Source: CAYUYV01 sp050331455 (GTDB lineage: Bacteria; Pseudomonadota; Alphaproteobacteria; JAJFIK01). From it: a stretch of DNA of 64,000 bases. How positions within the stretch are numbered: position 1 is the stretch's first letter; every line of letters begins with the position of its first letter. Location: the NCBI GenBank assembly GCA_050331455.1, contig JBHJGV010000015.1, forward strand, positions 62,001 to 126,000, given 5' to 3'. A model generated the notes under the pieces. It did not search any database and was not told the DNA's origin. It saw only the letters and a program-made list of their open reading frames with translations. Shown in pieces: positions 51,001 through 59,825 of this stretch. The translations under genes and the position numbers were made by a program.

Positions 51001-53018
51001 ACATGAGTCATGAAGAAGTCATGGATCCAGACGGTGCGCCCGCCTGCATCCTCGCCGGCCCGGGTCAGCCCCGATTCGAGCGCCACCTCGACCGCATAGG
51101 GCACCTCTTCAACCACCCGAAGACCCATATTTTCCAGAATCGGAAGACAATCGCTCAAGGGCAGGGGCACGTCCCAGTGATAGCTTTTCAGGTGAATGGC
51201 CGAGACCGGATCTTCCGCGTTCCGATAGGTATAAAGGCCGATCTGGGGATAGGCGCCAAGGGCCTCGATGATGTCGATGTCCTGGCAGGCGGTGGCACAG
51301 CCGAAATGGTCCCGATAGGCGGCCGAAAAGCCGCCCGCATAACGCACGCCCAACTCGCGCCCCCGCGCCGGGCCATGCCTTTGGGCCAGAACGACCCGCA
51401 GGTCCTCCGCCCAGTCGCGGGTGAAGGCCTCGATGCGCGCCTCGATCTCGGCAAGATCCACTTCGGGCGGCTCCCCGACATTCCGGCCAATGATGAAATA
51501 AACGCGGGTCAGCGGGCTGTCGCCGAAGGCCGGATAGAACGACTGGACCTGCCCGTTGAAACGGTCCGCCAGCAATTCACCGATGCGAATACGCAGGTTC
51601 GTGTCGTATTTGTCCCGCAGCACATAGACCAGCACGGCTACGAAGCGGTCGAAGCGGTCGTGCCGGACGAAAATCTTCGTGTGCGGCCGTTTCTGCAACC
51701 GCAACACGCCGATGGCCGCTTTGAGGATTTCGTCGACGGAGGCCTGGAACAGCTCGTCCCGCGGAAAAGTCTCCAGAATGTTCACCATGGCCCGTTCGTC
51801 ATGGGCGTTCATGGGCAGACGCGCTTTCTCCATGACCAGCGCCACTTTGCGCGCCAGAAGCGGCACATCCCAGGTGGACCGGTTATAGGCCACGGCCGTG
51901 AACAGGCCGACGATCCGGCGCTCGCCGAGTACGGATCCGTCTGGCCCGTAGCGCTTGATGCCGATGTAATCCATGAACACGCGCCGGTGCACCCGGGAGC
52001 GCACATTCGCTTTCGAAACGATGATCGGCTGGGGCGAGCGCAGGAAGTCCCGCACCTCCGGCGTCATCACGGCAAGCTCGCCCTGGCGGCGCAGGACCCG
52101 CATGTCCGGATCGGCCAGGAGGCCGAGGCCGGTTTCCTCCTTGACCCGCAGGTCGCCCGTCTCGATCCCGCCGACGATTTCGTAGTCCCGCATGCCCAGA
52201 AAGGCGAAATGCTCGTCGAGCAGCCATTTGAGGAAGGCCTGGGTCTCGTCGAACTCGCCTTTTTCCAGTCCCGGCGCGCGGAACGGAGCGTTGCGGCTCA
52301 AATCGTCGATGGCCTGGAGCAGCCCTGAGCGCATGGGCTGCCAGTCCTCGACCACCCGGGCCACATCGGCAAGGACGGATTCGATGCCCCGTTCGATTTC
52401 CCGATGCATGACCGGATCCGTATGCCGGTCGACCTCCACATGGAGGATCGATTCCTTCACATAGCCGCTTTCCCGGGCCAGCCGTTCGGCCGGGGTGCCG
52501 GACGGAACCAGGGTCGAGGCTTCGACATGGAGGCGGTTGCCGTCCGCATCCCGGCGGGTTTCCAGGATGGGGTGTAGGATCCGCCGGATCGGCAGGTCGA
52601 GGGCTGCGAGTTCACCAAGGACGGAATCGATGATGAAGGGCATGTCGTCGGAGACGACTTGCATCACCGTGCACACACCGTTGAACCGGTCGCGCATCTG
52701 GTCGGGATTGAAGACCCGGACAATGCGCTCCCCGCTCCGGCGCTGCTCCAGCAGGTCCCAGATGGACCGGGCAATGCCGAGCAAGATGTCGGCGTCATAG
52801 GCGGCCAGGTCGTCGGCGTCGGCCCGCTCGAACAGGAGCCGGACGAATTTCGCAAAATCATGGGACGCTTCGCGCGAGGCGATCTGGCCGACCACCAGGT
52901 GGCCGGTGCCCTCCTGGGGAACCGGCAGGGCCGCGCTGGATTGCGCTGCCCCGTCACGGTGCGTTTGTGCGGGTCCATGAACGGGCACACCGTCCGTTTT
53001 GCCGTCCATCGTGTCCAT
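48003..53018 (-). CDS. gdhB: NAD-specific glutamate dehydrogenase, 180-kDa class
   Basis: A 1,671-residue enzyme converting glutamate to 2-oxoglutarate and ammonia with NAD. The large family has N-terminal ACT-like sensory domains, and the catalytic core contains GGIRWSDRPEDFRAE and KAQQVKNAVIVPVGAKGGFV. The nucleotide-binding domain has GIGDMSGDVFGNGML, and the C-terminal helical domain follows. ATG at 53018 has AAAGGGG 7 bases ahead. The frame stays open to 53891, but those 291 codons run antisense to the exonuclease gene and have no conservation. It lies upstream of the YjbR-HhH gene, with ATGA overlap. Confidence 0.95.
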   Translation of the reverse strand: MDTMDGKTDGVPVHGPAQTHRDGAAQSSAALPVPQEGTGHLVVGQIASREASHDFAKFVRLLFERADADDLAAYDADILLGIARSIWDLLEQRRSGERIVRVFNPDQMRDRFNGVCTVMQVVSDDMPFIIDSVLGELAALDLPIRRILHPILETRRDADGNRLHVEASTLVPSGTPAERLARESGYVKESILHVEVDRHTDPVMHREIERGIESVLADVARVVEDWQPMRSGLLQAIDDLSRNAPFRAPGLEKGEFDETQAFLKWLLDEHFAFLGMRDYEIVGGIETGDLRVKEETGLGLLADPDMRVLRRQGELAVMTPEVRDFLRSPQPIIVSKANVRSRVHRRVFMDYIGIKRYGPDGSVLGERRIVGLFTAVAYNRSTWDVPLLARKVALVMEKARLPMNAHDERAMVNILETFPRDELFQASVDEILKAAIGVLRLQKRPHTKIFVRHDRFDRFVAVLVYVLRDKYDTNLRIRIGELLADRFNGQVQSFYPAFGDSPLTRVYFIIGRNVGEPPEVDLAEIEARIEAFTRDWAEDLRVVLAQRHGPARGRELGVRYAGGFSAAYRDHFGCATACQDIDIIEALGAYPQIGLYTYRNAEDPVSAIHLKSYHWDVPLPLSDCLPILENMGLRVVEEVPYAVEVALESGLTRAGEDAGGRTVWIHDFFMTHVAQWPIDLDAIEAVFAEAFRAVCFERAENDGFNRLVVEQAMPWQDVMVLRALARYRKQAGSTFSESYIVTALSNQGHIARMLVDLFRCKFDPAMARNREAREGRQIEIEAGIEEALEKVASLDTDRIIRQFLNLIQSALRTNFYQRIKGEAKPYLSIKFASREIFDLPEPRPRFEIFVYSPRFEGVHLRGGLVARGGIRWSDRPEDFRAEILGLVKAQQVKNAVIVPVGAKGGFVPKRLPTGHATRDAIIDEAVASYRLFISGLLDLTDNLDEGGVIPAHDVVAYDGPDPYLVVAADKGTAAFSDIANAVAADYGHWLGDAFASGGRAGYDHKKMGITAKGAWEAVKRHFRELGTDIQTTPFTVVGIGDMSGDVFGNGMLLSTKTRLVAAFDHRDIFLDPNPDPARSYAERQRMFALPRASWQDYDRDAISHGGGVFSRQRKSIPLSLEVQAALGITKTAMTPTDLIRAILMAPVDLLWFGGIGTYVKSSGESNFDVADRANDALRLNADQLRARVVGEGANLGVTQLGRIAYARGGGRINTDSVDNAGGVDCSDHEVNIKVALASVVASGALSPERRDVLLEDMTDDVAALVLRNNYDQTLALSVAQKAGAEDFDAHSRLMRWLERHAGLVRTVEFLPDEESLEELKEYGEGLTRPEIAILMAYTKTKLFDTLLASDVPDDPWLEQDLIRYFPAVLGERYRGALAGHRLRREIIATVLANDLVNKAGITMIHRIEESMGIAGPEIARGYVISREIFGLPSLQDRINGLDLEVPTDVQVRSHRLIIDFMRRQVPWFLRYRPMGLDIGPVVEAYRGPVLRLAAGLEDMLSPFEAQQLESHLDQGRRDGLEETIARPLALLEPLSSATDIIDVARNWNWTPEATGAAYFAVGAALNLDRLRFAAKNLTSEEHWDRLAIKRAVDDLFRQQRFLVNAAIGAAIDSGLDHPDGQTVAENWLAQNDETIVRVNTLIADMTASGPLTGAKLALAGSQIRDLMAGLG

Positions 53019-53160
53019 GCCCCGGCCCCTTTCTCGCGCGTCCCCTGACATCCGTTCCGGTCTTATCACCCCTCTATACCGCGCTTTCTTTACCATGTGT
53101 CCCCCATGAGCCGGGACCGTGGCAGCGCAAGCGGGCGCCGCGTCGCACAACGTTGCGCGA

Positions 53161-53208
53161 GACCGGCATTGGGCCAGACCGGCATTGGGCCAGACTGGCA
53201 TTGGGCTG
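53161..53208 (+). repeat. 16-bp tandem repeat x3 upstream of the exonuclease gene
   Basis: GACCGGCATTGGGCCA occurs twice exactly (53161-53176, 53177-53192), with a third diverged copy at 53193-53208. It lies in the divergent leader between glutamate dehydrogenase and the exonuclease gene. Confidence 0.95.
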
Positions 53209-53270
53209 GCGCACGGAGAAACCCACGGCCGCAAGGCCAAGCACCGGGACGGGCGAGAAGGGAACAGACC

Positions 53271-53882
53271 ATGGACGGACAGGCATCCGCCGTCATTTTC
53301 GATCTGGAATACACCGCCTGGCTGGGGTCCCGGGAGCGGCGCTGGAGCGATCCCGGTGAGCATCGGGAGGTCATTCAGATCGGCGCCCTGAAGATCCGCG
53401 CCGGCGACGGGGATCTTCTCGACCGGTTCGAGCGGCTCGTGATCCCGCGGATCAATGGGGCGCTGTCGGATTACATCATGGCTCTCACGGGTATCGCCCA
53501 GCACCGGCTTGACCGTGAAGGTGTCGATTTCGAAGCCGCGTATGCGGATTTTCTGGCTTTTAAGGGCGATGCGCCCCTGTTTTGCTTCGGGTTCGACGAA
53601 GTCGTGATCGAAGAAACGATCGGCCTTTATGGCCTGGATGCTCGCTTCAAGGCCGAGCCCACCACCAATCTCCACGCCTTTTTCAGGGCCCATGACGTGC
53701 CACTGGATCGGGTGACGTCCGGAAGCCTGATCGACCATTTCGGCTTGCCCCCCATCCTGGCCGGCCAGACCCATGATGCGGTCTATGACTGCGCATCGAT
53801 TCTGGCAGCCGCCCGCCACCTCATGGATGAGGGTGCAGCCTCGCCGTTTTTGTCCCCGAATCCGACCTTCGGGCCCGATTGA
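53271..53882 (+). CDS. DEDDh-family 3'-5' exonuclease
   Basis: A 203-residue exonuclease with the RNase T/DnaQ fold. D11 and E13 lie in IFDLEYTAWLG, and the last motif is THDAVYDC with the catalytic His and Asp. The middle motif is around FCFGFDEV. The EYTAW variant after the DxE pair and the KIRAGDGDLLDRFERLV strand place it in the exonuclease RNase T/DNA pol III group. GAAGGGAA precedes the ATG; the upstream frame crosses the 16-bp repeat and is discarded. It is divergent from glutamate dehydrogenase. Confidence 0.85.
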   Translation: MDGQASAVIFDLEYTAWLGSRERRWSDPGEHREVIQIGALKIRAGDGDLLDRFERLVIPRINGALSDYIMALTGIAQHRLDREGVDFEAAYADFLAFKGDAPLFCFGFDEVVIEETIGLYGLDARFKAEPTTNLHAFFRAHDVPLDRVTSGSLIDHFGLPPILAGQTHDAVYDCASILAAARHLMDEGAASPFLSPNPTFGPD

Positions 53883-54002
53883 CGGGGGCAAGGAGCCGGT
53901 AACCCGATTTTCAAACGCGCGGGCCTAGACTCACAGACCAAGTGGTTTTTTCCGGGATCGGCGCCATGGGAGCCGCCGCCCGGCAGCGGAGAAACACGGC
54001 CC

Positions 54003-54761
54003 GTGACCGGTCCAGTCCTGTCAGCGCATCGATCCTGGAACGCGGCCTCGCTTGCACGGTGGGCCTTACCGGGCGCGTGGCCGCGCCTTGCCATACTGCT
54101 CACCCTGACCGCCTGCGCGGGAGGGCCTCTCGGGTTGGGCAGCGGAAAAGCGGACCCTGACGTCCTGGCGGCCGAGCAGACCGACCGGCGCGGCGAAGCA
54201 CGCGAACCCGGCGGCCCCGGCCAGGGCAGTGTGGAGGACAGGATCGACCGCCTGGAGGAGGATGTCGCCGCCATCCGGATCGCCTTGTCACGGCTTTCCC
54301 CGACGGCCCTGGAAGGCACCGCCGGCGAAGCGGCCGTGACGGACGTGACCGCCCCCATCATGGCGACCGTCGCCTCCGCGTCCCCGTCCGGGGACACCGT
54401 CACAGCACTGCCCACGGCAGCCCCAGGAAGGCCAACACCCCGCGACGGCCTTGAGCAGTTCGCCGTCCATCTTGCCTCCTACAAGGACCCGGCCGCGGCC
54501 CGAAGGGGATGGCGCGACATCGCCGCCGACCATCCCTCCCTGATCGGGGTCCTGACACCGGTTCTGGCGCAGGTAGACCTGGGGGACCAGGGCATTTTCT
54601 ACCGGCTCAAGGCTGGTCCGTTCGGAACCTGGGACAAGGCCGATGCGGTCTGCAAAGCCCTGCGGGCCCTGTCGTGGACCTGCACGGTGCTGGATTTCGC
54701 GGGCCTGCCTTTGAGCGGCGAATCAGCCAGAAAGAGAGACCTTGGCTCACTTGGTCCGTGA
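54003..54761 (+). CDS. SPOR-domain lipoprotein
   Basis: A 252-residue protein with a lipobox LTAC (C38) after a hydrophobic stretch, so it is probably lipidated. A short coiled coil (VEDRIDRLEEDVAAIRIAL) is followed by an Ala/Pro linker. A C-terminal SPOR domain comes next (about 153-235: FAVHLASYKDPAAARRGW, YRLKAGPFGTWDKADAVCKAL). SPOR domains bind denuded peptidoglycan glycans at the septum. The start is GTG at 54003 with GGAG some 13 bases upstream. It is followed by the hybrid kinase 96 bases later on the same strand. Confidence 0.75.
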   Translation: MTGPVLSAHRSWNAASLARWALPGAWPRLAILLTLTACAGGPLGLGSGKADPDVLAAEQTDRRGEAREPGGPGQGSVEDRIDRLEEDVAAIRIALSRLSPTALEGTAGEAAVTDVTAPIMATVASASPSGDTVTALPTAAPGRPTPRDGLEQFAVHLASYKDPAAARRGWRDIAADHPSLIGVLTPVLAQVDLGDQGIFYRLKAGPFGTWDKADAVCKALRALSWTCTVLDFAGLPLSGESARKRDLGSLGP

Positions 54762-54857
54762 CAGGGGACCGGCGCGCGTCTCATAGGAGATGGCCCCGGC
54801 TTCTGCCGCGCGCCCGCCCGGCCCGCAGGCCGATCCGTGTTGCGTGAAAGCAGTCCC

Positions 54858-57824
54858 ATGACCGAACAGCCCAGTGACACGCAGTTCAGTGACACGCAGC
54901 CCAGCGACCTCGACCGACTGGTGGCGGCCCATGCCTCGACCGCTCTCATCTGCATGACCCGGGACGGAAAGATTTTATGGGCGAACAAGGCGGCCGGCAC
55001 TCTGCTCGACCTGCCCGGTCCCGAAGGCGCCGCCGGCGACGGCAAGGCGCCCCGATCCGCCAAGCGGCCGACCTTTTTCGAGGGCCTGTCCCCCTTCGAC
55101 CGTGGCACCGCCCGGGAGCGGCTCCTCGACACCCCCGCATGGCCCTTGCGCATGACCTTGTGCTGGTCCTGGTCACGCCCACGGGGCAAGGCGGCCCGGC
55201 GCGATGCGCCCAAACGCTGGATTGCCGTCAGCATAACGCCCCTGCCGGACCAGGACGATCTGCTGACGGTCCATCTGCGCGATGCGACGCTCGATGTCGC
55301 CTCGCGCGATGCGGTGTTGACCGCCGGAGATATGCTGCGCCGCTTGGAACAGATCGGGCGGGTTGGCCTGTGGTGGTGGTACCCCCAGACCGACGAAACC
55401 CACTGGTCCGAAGGCATATATGCGACCTTCGGCCTGACACCCTCCGACCACCCCCTCGACCGGACTCAGGCCTTCGGCGTTTACGGCCCCGAGGACCGCA
55501 ACACGCTTGAACACCTGATGGACAAGGCCGCCGAAGAGGGCCAGTCCTTCGCCGTCGAGCTTGGGTTTTCCCGACCCGACGGCAGCACGGGGAGCGTACG
55601 GGTGCGCGGCGACGTGGAACGGGACGACAAGGGAGGCGTGACCTGCGTCTACGGGCTGGTCGAGGATATCACGGAGGAGATGGAAACCCTCTCTGCCCTG
55701 AAGATCAGCGAAGACCGCTACATCCGGACGGTGCGCGGCTCCGGGATCGGGCTCTGGGACTGGGACATCAGTGCCGAGCGCATCCACGCATCGGCCGGTC
55801 TCATGACCCTGCTCGGCTATGACGCCCAGGACACGATGCTGGAGTTCAGCTTTTTCGCGTCGCACATCCATGGCGACGATCGCGCCGGCATTCTGGCTGC
55901 CCTCGAAAGCTGCCTCGAAGGGCGCGGACCTCTGCGCTCGGAATTCCGAATGCACCGGCGCAATGGACAGGTCTTCTGGGTCCGTGCCACGGCGGAACCG
56001 CGCTTCGGCAAACGGGGCAGGCCCGAAAGCCTGTCCGGATCGCTCCTCGACATCACGCCAGAAAAATCGAGCCAGCTCGCCCTCGAAGCCTCGAACGCCA
56101 AGCTGACCCACCTGGTGGACTCGAGCGCTGCCCTTCTGTACACCGCGCCCTTGCCGGAAGACGATGGGATCAAAGGCTTCGAAGTCTCCCTGTCATCCGT
56201 GTCGGGCAGTGTGCGGCATCTTCTCGGTTATGCCCTCGATGGGCTGGACGCGGCGCCCCTGGCCCTGACTGACCTGATCCACCCGGACGACCTGCCGGCC
56301 CTGGACGAGGCCCTGTCCGATCTTTCCAAGACCGACCGGGTGGCCTGCGAATACCGTCTGCGCCACCAGGACGGCAGCTATCGCTGGTTCCATGACGACA
56401 TGCGGCTGGTCCATGATCCCGTGACACGGCGACGTGAGATCATCGGCTGTGCCGTCGATTTTACATCCGCCAAGGCCGCCGAGAAGGCCCTGATCGACGC
56501 CCGGAACGAGGCGGAGACGGCCAACCGGGCCAAATCGGACTTCCTCGCCATGATGAGCCATGAGATCCGCACACCGATGAATGCCATTCTGGGCATGCTC
56601 GACGTTCTGCGCCGGGACGACCTGGAACCACGCCAGATCCAGCATGTGACTCTGGCAAAGGATTCGGCGATTAACCTGCTGAATATCCTCAACGATATCC
56701 TGGACTTCTCCAAACTCGACGCCGGACAGATGCAGGTCGAGCGGATCGACTTTGAACCCCGACGGATCATCGAGGGTGCCCTTTCGGTTCTTCAGCCGAA
56801 AGCGGAGGAAAAAGGCCTTGTCCTTGAAAGCATGATCGATCCGGGCATTCCACCTGTGGTCAAGGGTGACCCGAACCGGCTTCGCCAGATCCTGCTCAAT
56901 CTTGTATCGAACGCGGTCAAGTTCACCGAGACGGGCAGTGTGCAGATCATTGCCATCGTCAAGCGCGCCAGCGACCAGGGCATCGTCGTCAAATTCGAAG
57001 TCACGGATACCGGGATCGGCATCGCCGAGGATGTGGCCGAAAAGCTTTTTTCCCGCTTCGTCCAGGCGGACACGTCCATCAAGCGACGCTTCGGCGGCAC
57101 GGGCCTCGGCCTTGCGATCTCAAAACAGCTCTGTGAGCTGATGGATGGTAGGATCGGCGTCGACAGTGCGCCGGGGGACGGCAGCACTTTCTGGTTTACT
57201 CTGCCCTTCGGCGCATCGGACATGACCGAGGTGGTCAGTGCACCGCCGGCGCGCACGGCCCTCGCCGACCTGTCGGTGCGCCGTCGTATTCTGGTCGCCG
57301 AAGACAACCCCGTAAACCAGACCGTCATCGCGACCATCCTCGACCAGCTCGGGCATGACTGCACGCTGGCCGAGGACGGGCGCCGGGCCGTTGAAATGCT
57401 GCGCCAGGGCGATTACGACCTCGTGTTGATGGATATCCAGATGCCGGGCATGGACGGTTTGACAGCGACCAAGGTGATCCGGGTGATGCCTGATCCCGTC
57501 TGCACGGTGCCGATTATCGCGCTCACGGCCAATGCCATGGCCGGGGACCGGGAAGCCTATATGGCCGCAGGCTTCACGGCCTATCTGTCTAAGCCCATCG
57601 AGATCGACAGGCTCCAGGCGGCCATCGAGTCCGTGTTCGAGCACCGCGGCCCGGCCTTTGACCGTGCCGATGACGGAAATTTGCCCCCGGAGGACGCCAA
57701 GGCGCGGACCGGCGATCCAGCTCAGCCCGCACCGCCGCCCTCTTCCAACCGCACCCCTTCCGATCCGGAGGCGGATCAAGGGACAGAGGCGGTTCTGAGC
57801 GACCTCATCGCGTCCCTGGGCTGA
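54858..57824 (+). CDS. Cytosolic hybrid sensor histidine kinase with PAS domains and receiver
   Basis: A 988-residue protein without membrane helices. Four PAS-like regions, the last three recognisable (about 160-275, 285-410, 430-550, with FRMHRRNGQVFWVRATAEP and YRLRHQDGSYRWFHDDMRL), lead to HisKA with H568 in MMSHEIRTPMNA. The ATPase has NLVSNAVKFTE, DTGIGIAEDV and GTGLGLAISKQL. The receiver follows with D859 in LVLMDIQMPGMDG and a final Ser/Pro tail. The signal is unknown. There is no Hpt domain or separate regulator next door, so phosphate may go elsewhere. ATG at 54858 is preferred to the GTG at 54837. Confidence 0.92.
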   Translation: MTEQPSDTQFSDTQPSDLDRLVAAHASTALICMTRDGKILWANKAAGTLLDLPGPEGAAGDGKAPRSAKRPTFFEGLSPFDRGTARERLLDTPAWPLRMTLCWSWSRPRGKAARRDAPKRWIAVSITPLPDQDDLLTVHLRDATLDVASRDAVLTAGDMLRRLEQIGRVGLWWWYPQTDETHWSEGIYATFGLTPSDHPLDRTQAFGVYGPEDRNTLEHLMDKAAEEGQSFAVELGFSRPDGSTGSVRVRGDVERDDKGGVTCVYGLVEDITEEMETLSALKISEDRYIRTVRGSGIGLWDWDISAERIHASAGLMTLLGYDAQDTMLEFSFFASHIHGDDRAGILAALESCLEGRGPLRSEFRMHRRNGQVFWVRATAEPRFGKRGRPESLSGSLLDITPEKSSQLALEASNAKLTHLVDSSAALLYTAPLPEDDGIKGFEVSLSSVSGSVRHLLGYALDGLDAAPLALTDLIHPDDLPALDEALSDLSKTDRVACEYRLRHQDGSYRWFHDDMRLVHDPVTRRREIIGCAVDFTSAKAAEKALIDARNEAETANRAKSDFLAMMSHEIRTPMNAILGMLDVLRRDDLEPRQIQHVTLAKDSAINLLNILNDILDFSKLDAGQMQVERIDFEPRRIIEGALSVLQPKAEEKGLVLESMIDPGIPPVVKGDPNRLRQILLNLVSNAVKFTETGSVQIIAIVKRASDQGIVVKFEVTDTGIGIAEDVAEKLFSRFVQADTSIKRRFGGTGLGLAISKQLCELMDGRIGVDSAPGDGSTFWFTLPFGASDMTEVVSAPPARTALADLSVRRRILVAEDNPVNQTVIATILDQLGHDCTLAEDGRRAVEMLRQGDYDLVLMDIQMPGMDGLTATKVIRVMPDPVCTVPIIALTANAMAGDREAYMAAGFTAYLSKPIEIDRLQAAIESVFEHRGPAFDRADDGNLPPEDAKARTGDPAQPAPPPSSNRTPSDPEADQGTEAVLSDLIASLG
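54867..54911 (+). repeat. 15-bp tandem repeat x3 at the start of the hybrid kinase
   Basis: Units at 54867-54881, 54882-54896 and 54897-54911 encode QPSDT, QFSDT and QPSDL. This is the same kind of short in-frame duplication seen in dnaA and the SGNH-like gene. Confidence 0.85.
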
Positions 57825-57860
57825 TCGAACGGTTTTCGCGACCGAGCCATCGGTGGAGCC

Positions 57861-59825
57861 TCAGCCGCGCATGGCGAGGGCGGCCTCCATCGCATCCAGG
57901 AGGCGTATCATGCGCGCCTCGACAGCCCGGTAGGGGACCGGACTGGCCAGATCGACACCGGCCTCCTTCAGCAGCGCATAGGGGTAGTCCGACCCGCCCG
58001 CTTTCAGCAGGGCGAGATACGCATCGGCCGCGCCCTCCTCACCGGTGCGGATCCGGTCTGCCAGTTGGGCGCCCGCGGCAAAGGCCGCCGCATACTGAAA
58101 AACATAGTTGTCGTAGAAAAGATGGGGCACGGCGGCCCAGGAAACGCCGTAAGTCGGCTCCACATCAACGATCCCTTCATCCTGCCCATAGGTCCCGCGC
58201 AAAAGCTCCAGATAGGCAGACGAGGCCCGGACGCCCGTGATCACACCGCCACGGGCCACCGTTTCGCTGAGCGTCCGCTCGAATGCCGCAAGCATAGCCT
58301 GACGAACATAGGTGCTGCGCAGGCTGTCCACGGCCTTGGCCAGATAGAACAGCTTTTCCTCTCGGGTCTCGGCCTTCTCGATCAGGCTGTCCTGCAACAG
58401 CAATTCGGCCGTCATGGCGGCGGTTTCCGAGACCAAGACCGGCGGACTGGCGGTCTCCCAGGGCTGGGACCGGCTGGCCAGGGCGGCATGGACCGCATGC
58501 GTGTATTCGTGGGTGAAGGTGAGCAGGCTTTCGAAATCGTCCGTATGGTTCAAGAACAGATAGGGATGGACGTCATAGGCGCCGCCGAACATGTAGGCGC
58601 CGCCGCGCTTGCCTTCGCCCGGGAACACATGCATCCAGCGCCCTTCGAGGCCCTCGGCGAACACGGCCCGGAACTCGGGCCCGAGCGGCACCAGGGCCTG
58701 CCGGGCGAGGGCGATGCTGTCCTCGATAGAGAAGCTCACGTCGAGCCCGGCGAGAGGCGCATACAGATCATAAAATTTCAGCGGACCACGAATGTTCAGC
58801 ATACGCGCCCGAAGCCGCAGGGCGCGGTGCAGGGCGGGCTGGATCCCCTCGCCCACCGCCAGAAGCGTGTCCGCGACACCGGCGGGGAGATTGTCCTGGA
58901 ACAGCACCCGCTCCAGAGAGGAAACGTGGCCGCGTTGGCGGGTGCGCATGTCGAGCCCCTGAAAATGGGCATGGAGGATGGAGCCCAGGGTCGCCTCATA
59001 GGCTTTCCAGGTGCCCCAGTGGGCCTCGAACACAGCCCTGCGCCGATCCCGCTTGCTTGAGCGTCCGTGAATACGATAGGCGACCGGATCCACACGGATG
59101 GTCTCACGGCGCGACAGGCGCAGCTCGGGCCAGGGAAGATCGGTTGCGGTCAAGGCCGCGTAGATTTCCCGCGGCTCGGTGGCAAGACCGGCGGCCTCGG
59201 CGATGACCTTTTCCGCCTGGGTGCCCAGGCGGTGGGGCGCAACGCGCAAAGTATTCTCGAGGGCGAAGCGGTGCTTTTCCAGACCGGTTTCCCGGGAGAG
59301 GAAGCGCGTGATCTTGCGCTGTCCCATGGACAAGAGCTTCGGGTCGAACCAGCTCACGGCGGCGTTGAACTCCGCGATCAGATCCCGGGCCAGACGGCGC
59401 CGCTCCTGGGCCGCCGCATCGGCGAGGCGGGTATCCGCATCGAGCGTGGCGTAGACCAGCAGACGGACAGCATCTTTGTAAGTGGTGCTGATCCGATCCG
59501 CCACGGACAGGAAAGCCTCCGGGTTCTTGTCCACGATGCCCTGGAGCGCGACGAGATCCCCGGTCTGCCGGCGCACCCGGTCGAATTCGCTCCGCCAGGC
59601 CGCCGTGTCGGGGTAAAGATCCGTCAGATCCCAGACATAGGGCGAAGTCCACGGGTCACTTTCGCTCCCAGCCGGCCCTGGTGCAGTGTCCGGCGGGGCT
59701 GCTTCCTGGGCCCGTGCGGGCACGGGCGACTGCGGGGATAGGCAGAGCAGGCCGAGAGCCAGCAAGAAACAGGGCAACGTCCGGCGGATCGCGGCCGTCG
59801 CGTGGACGTGAGGCTCCCGCACCAT
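57861..59825 (-). CDS. Exported M3-family oligoendopeptidase (PepF-like)
   Basis: A 654-residue metallopeptidase with a signal peptide (TLPCFLLALGLLCLS ending near ARAQ). The zinc site is H439-EYT-H443 in TFTHEYTHAVHAAL, with a third ligand Glu at about 467 in VLVSETAAM. The flanking SLLTFTHEY, RGGAYMFGGAYDVHPYLFLN and NYVFQYAAAFAAG segments fit the oligopeptidase F group. The usual Gly of HExGH is Thr here. Most PepF proteins are cytosolic, so export is noteworthy. The ATG at 59825 shares a base with the stop of the membrane-protein gene (TGATG). Confidence 0.85.
   Translation of the reverse strand: MVREPHVHATAAIRRTLPCFLLALGLLCLSPQSPVPARAQEAAPPDTAPGPAGSESDPWTSPYVWDLTDLYPDTAAWRSEFDRVRRQTGDLVALQGIVDKNPEAFLSVADRISTTYKDAVRLLVYATLDADTRLADAAAQERRRLARDLIAEFNAAVSWFDPKLLSMGQRKITRFLSRETGLEKHRFALENTLRVAPHRLGTQAEKVIAEAAGLATEPREIYAALTATDLPWPELRLSRRETIRVDPVAYRIHGRSSKRDRRRAVFEAHWGTWKAYEATLGSILHAHFQGLDMRTRQRGHVSSLERVLFQDNLPAGVADTLLAVGEGIQPALHRALRLRARMLNIRGPLKFYDLYAPLAGLDVSFSIEDSIALARQALVPLGPEFRAVFAEGLEGRWMHVFPGEGKRGGAYMFGGAYDVHPYLFLNHTDDFESLLTFTHEYTHAVHAALASRSQPWETASPPVLVSETAAMTAELLLQDSLIEKAETREEKLFYLAKAVDSLRSTYVRQAMLAAFERTLSETVARGGVITGVRASSAYLELLRGTYGQDEGIVDVEPTYGVSWAAVPHLFYDNYVFQYAAAFAAGAQLADRIRTGEEGAADAYLALLKAGGSDYPYALLKEAGVDLASPVPYRAVEARMIRLLDAMEAALAMRG

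Noticed and set aside
48804..52328. A 1,174-codon open frame on the plus strand
   Set aside because: It is exactly antisense to the catalytic and regulatory core of glutamate dehydrogenase, whose motifs are conserved. High third-position GC leaves long antisense frames open. Its protein shows no domain.
53019..53891. N-terminal extension of glutamate dehydrogenase by 291 residues
   Set aside because: It is antisense to the DEDDh exonuclease, lacks family similarity, and a good ribosome binding site is at 53018.
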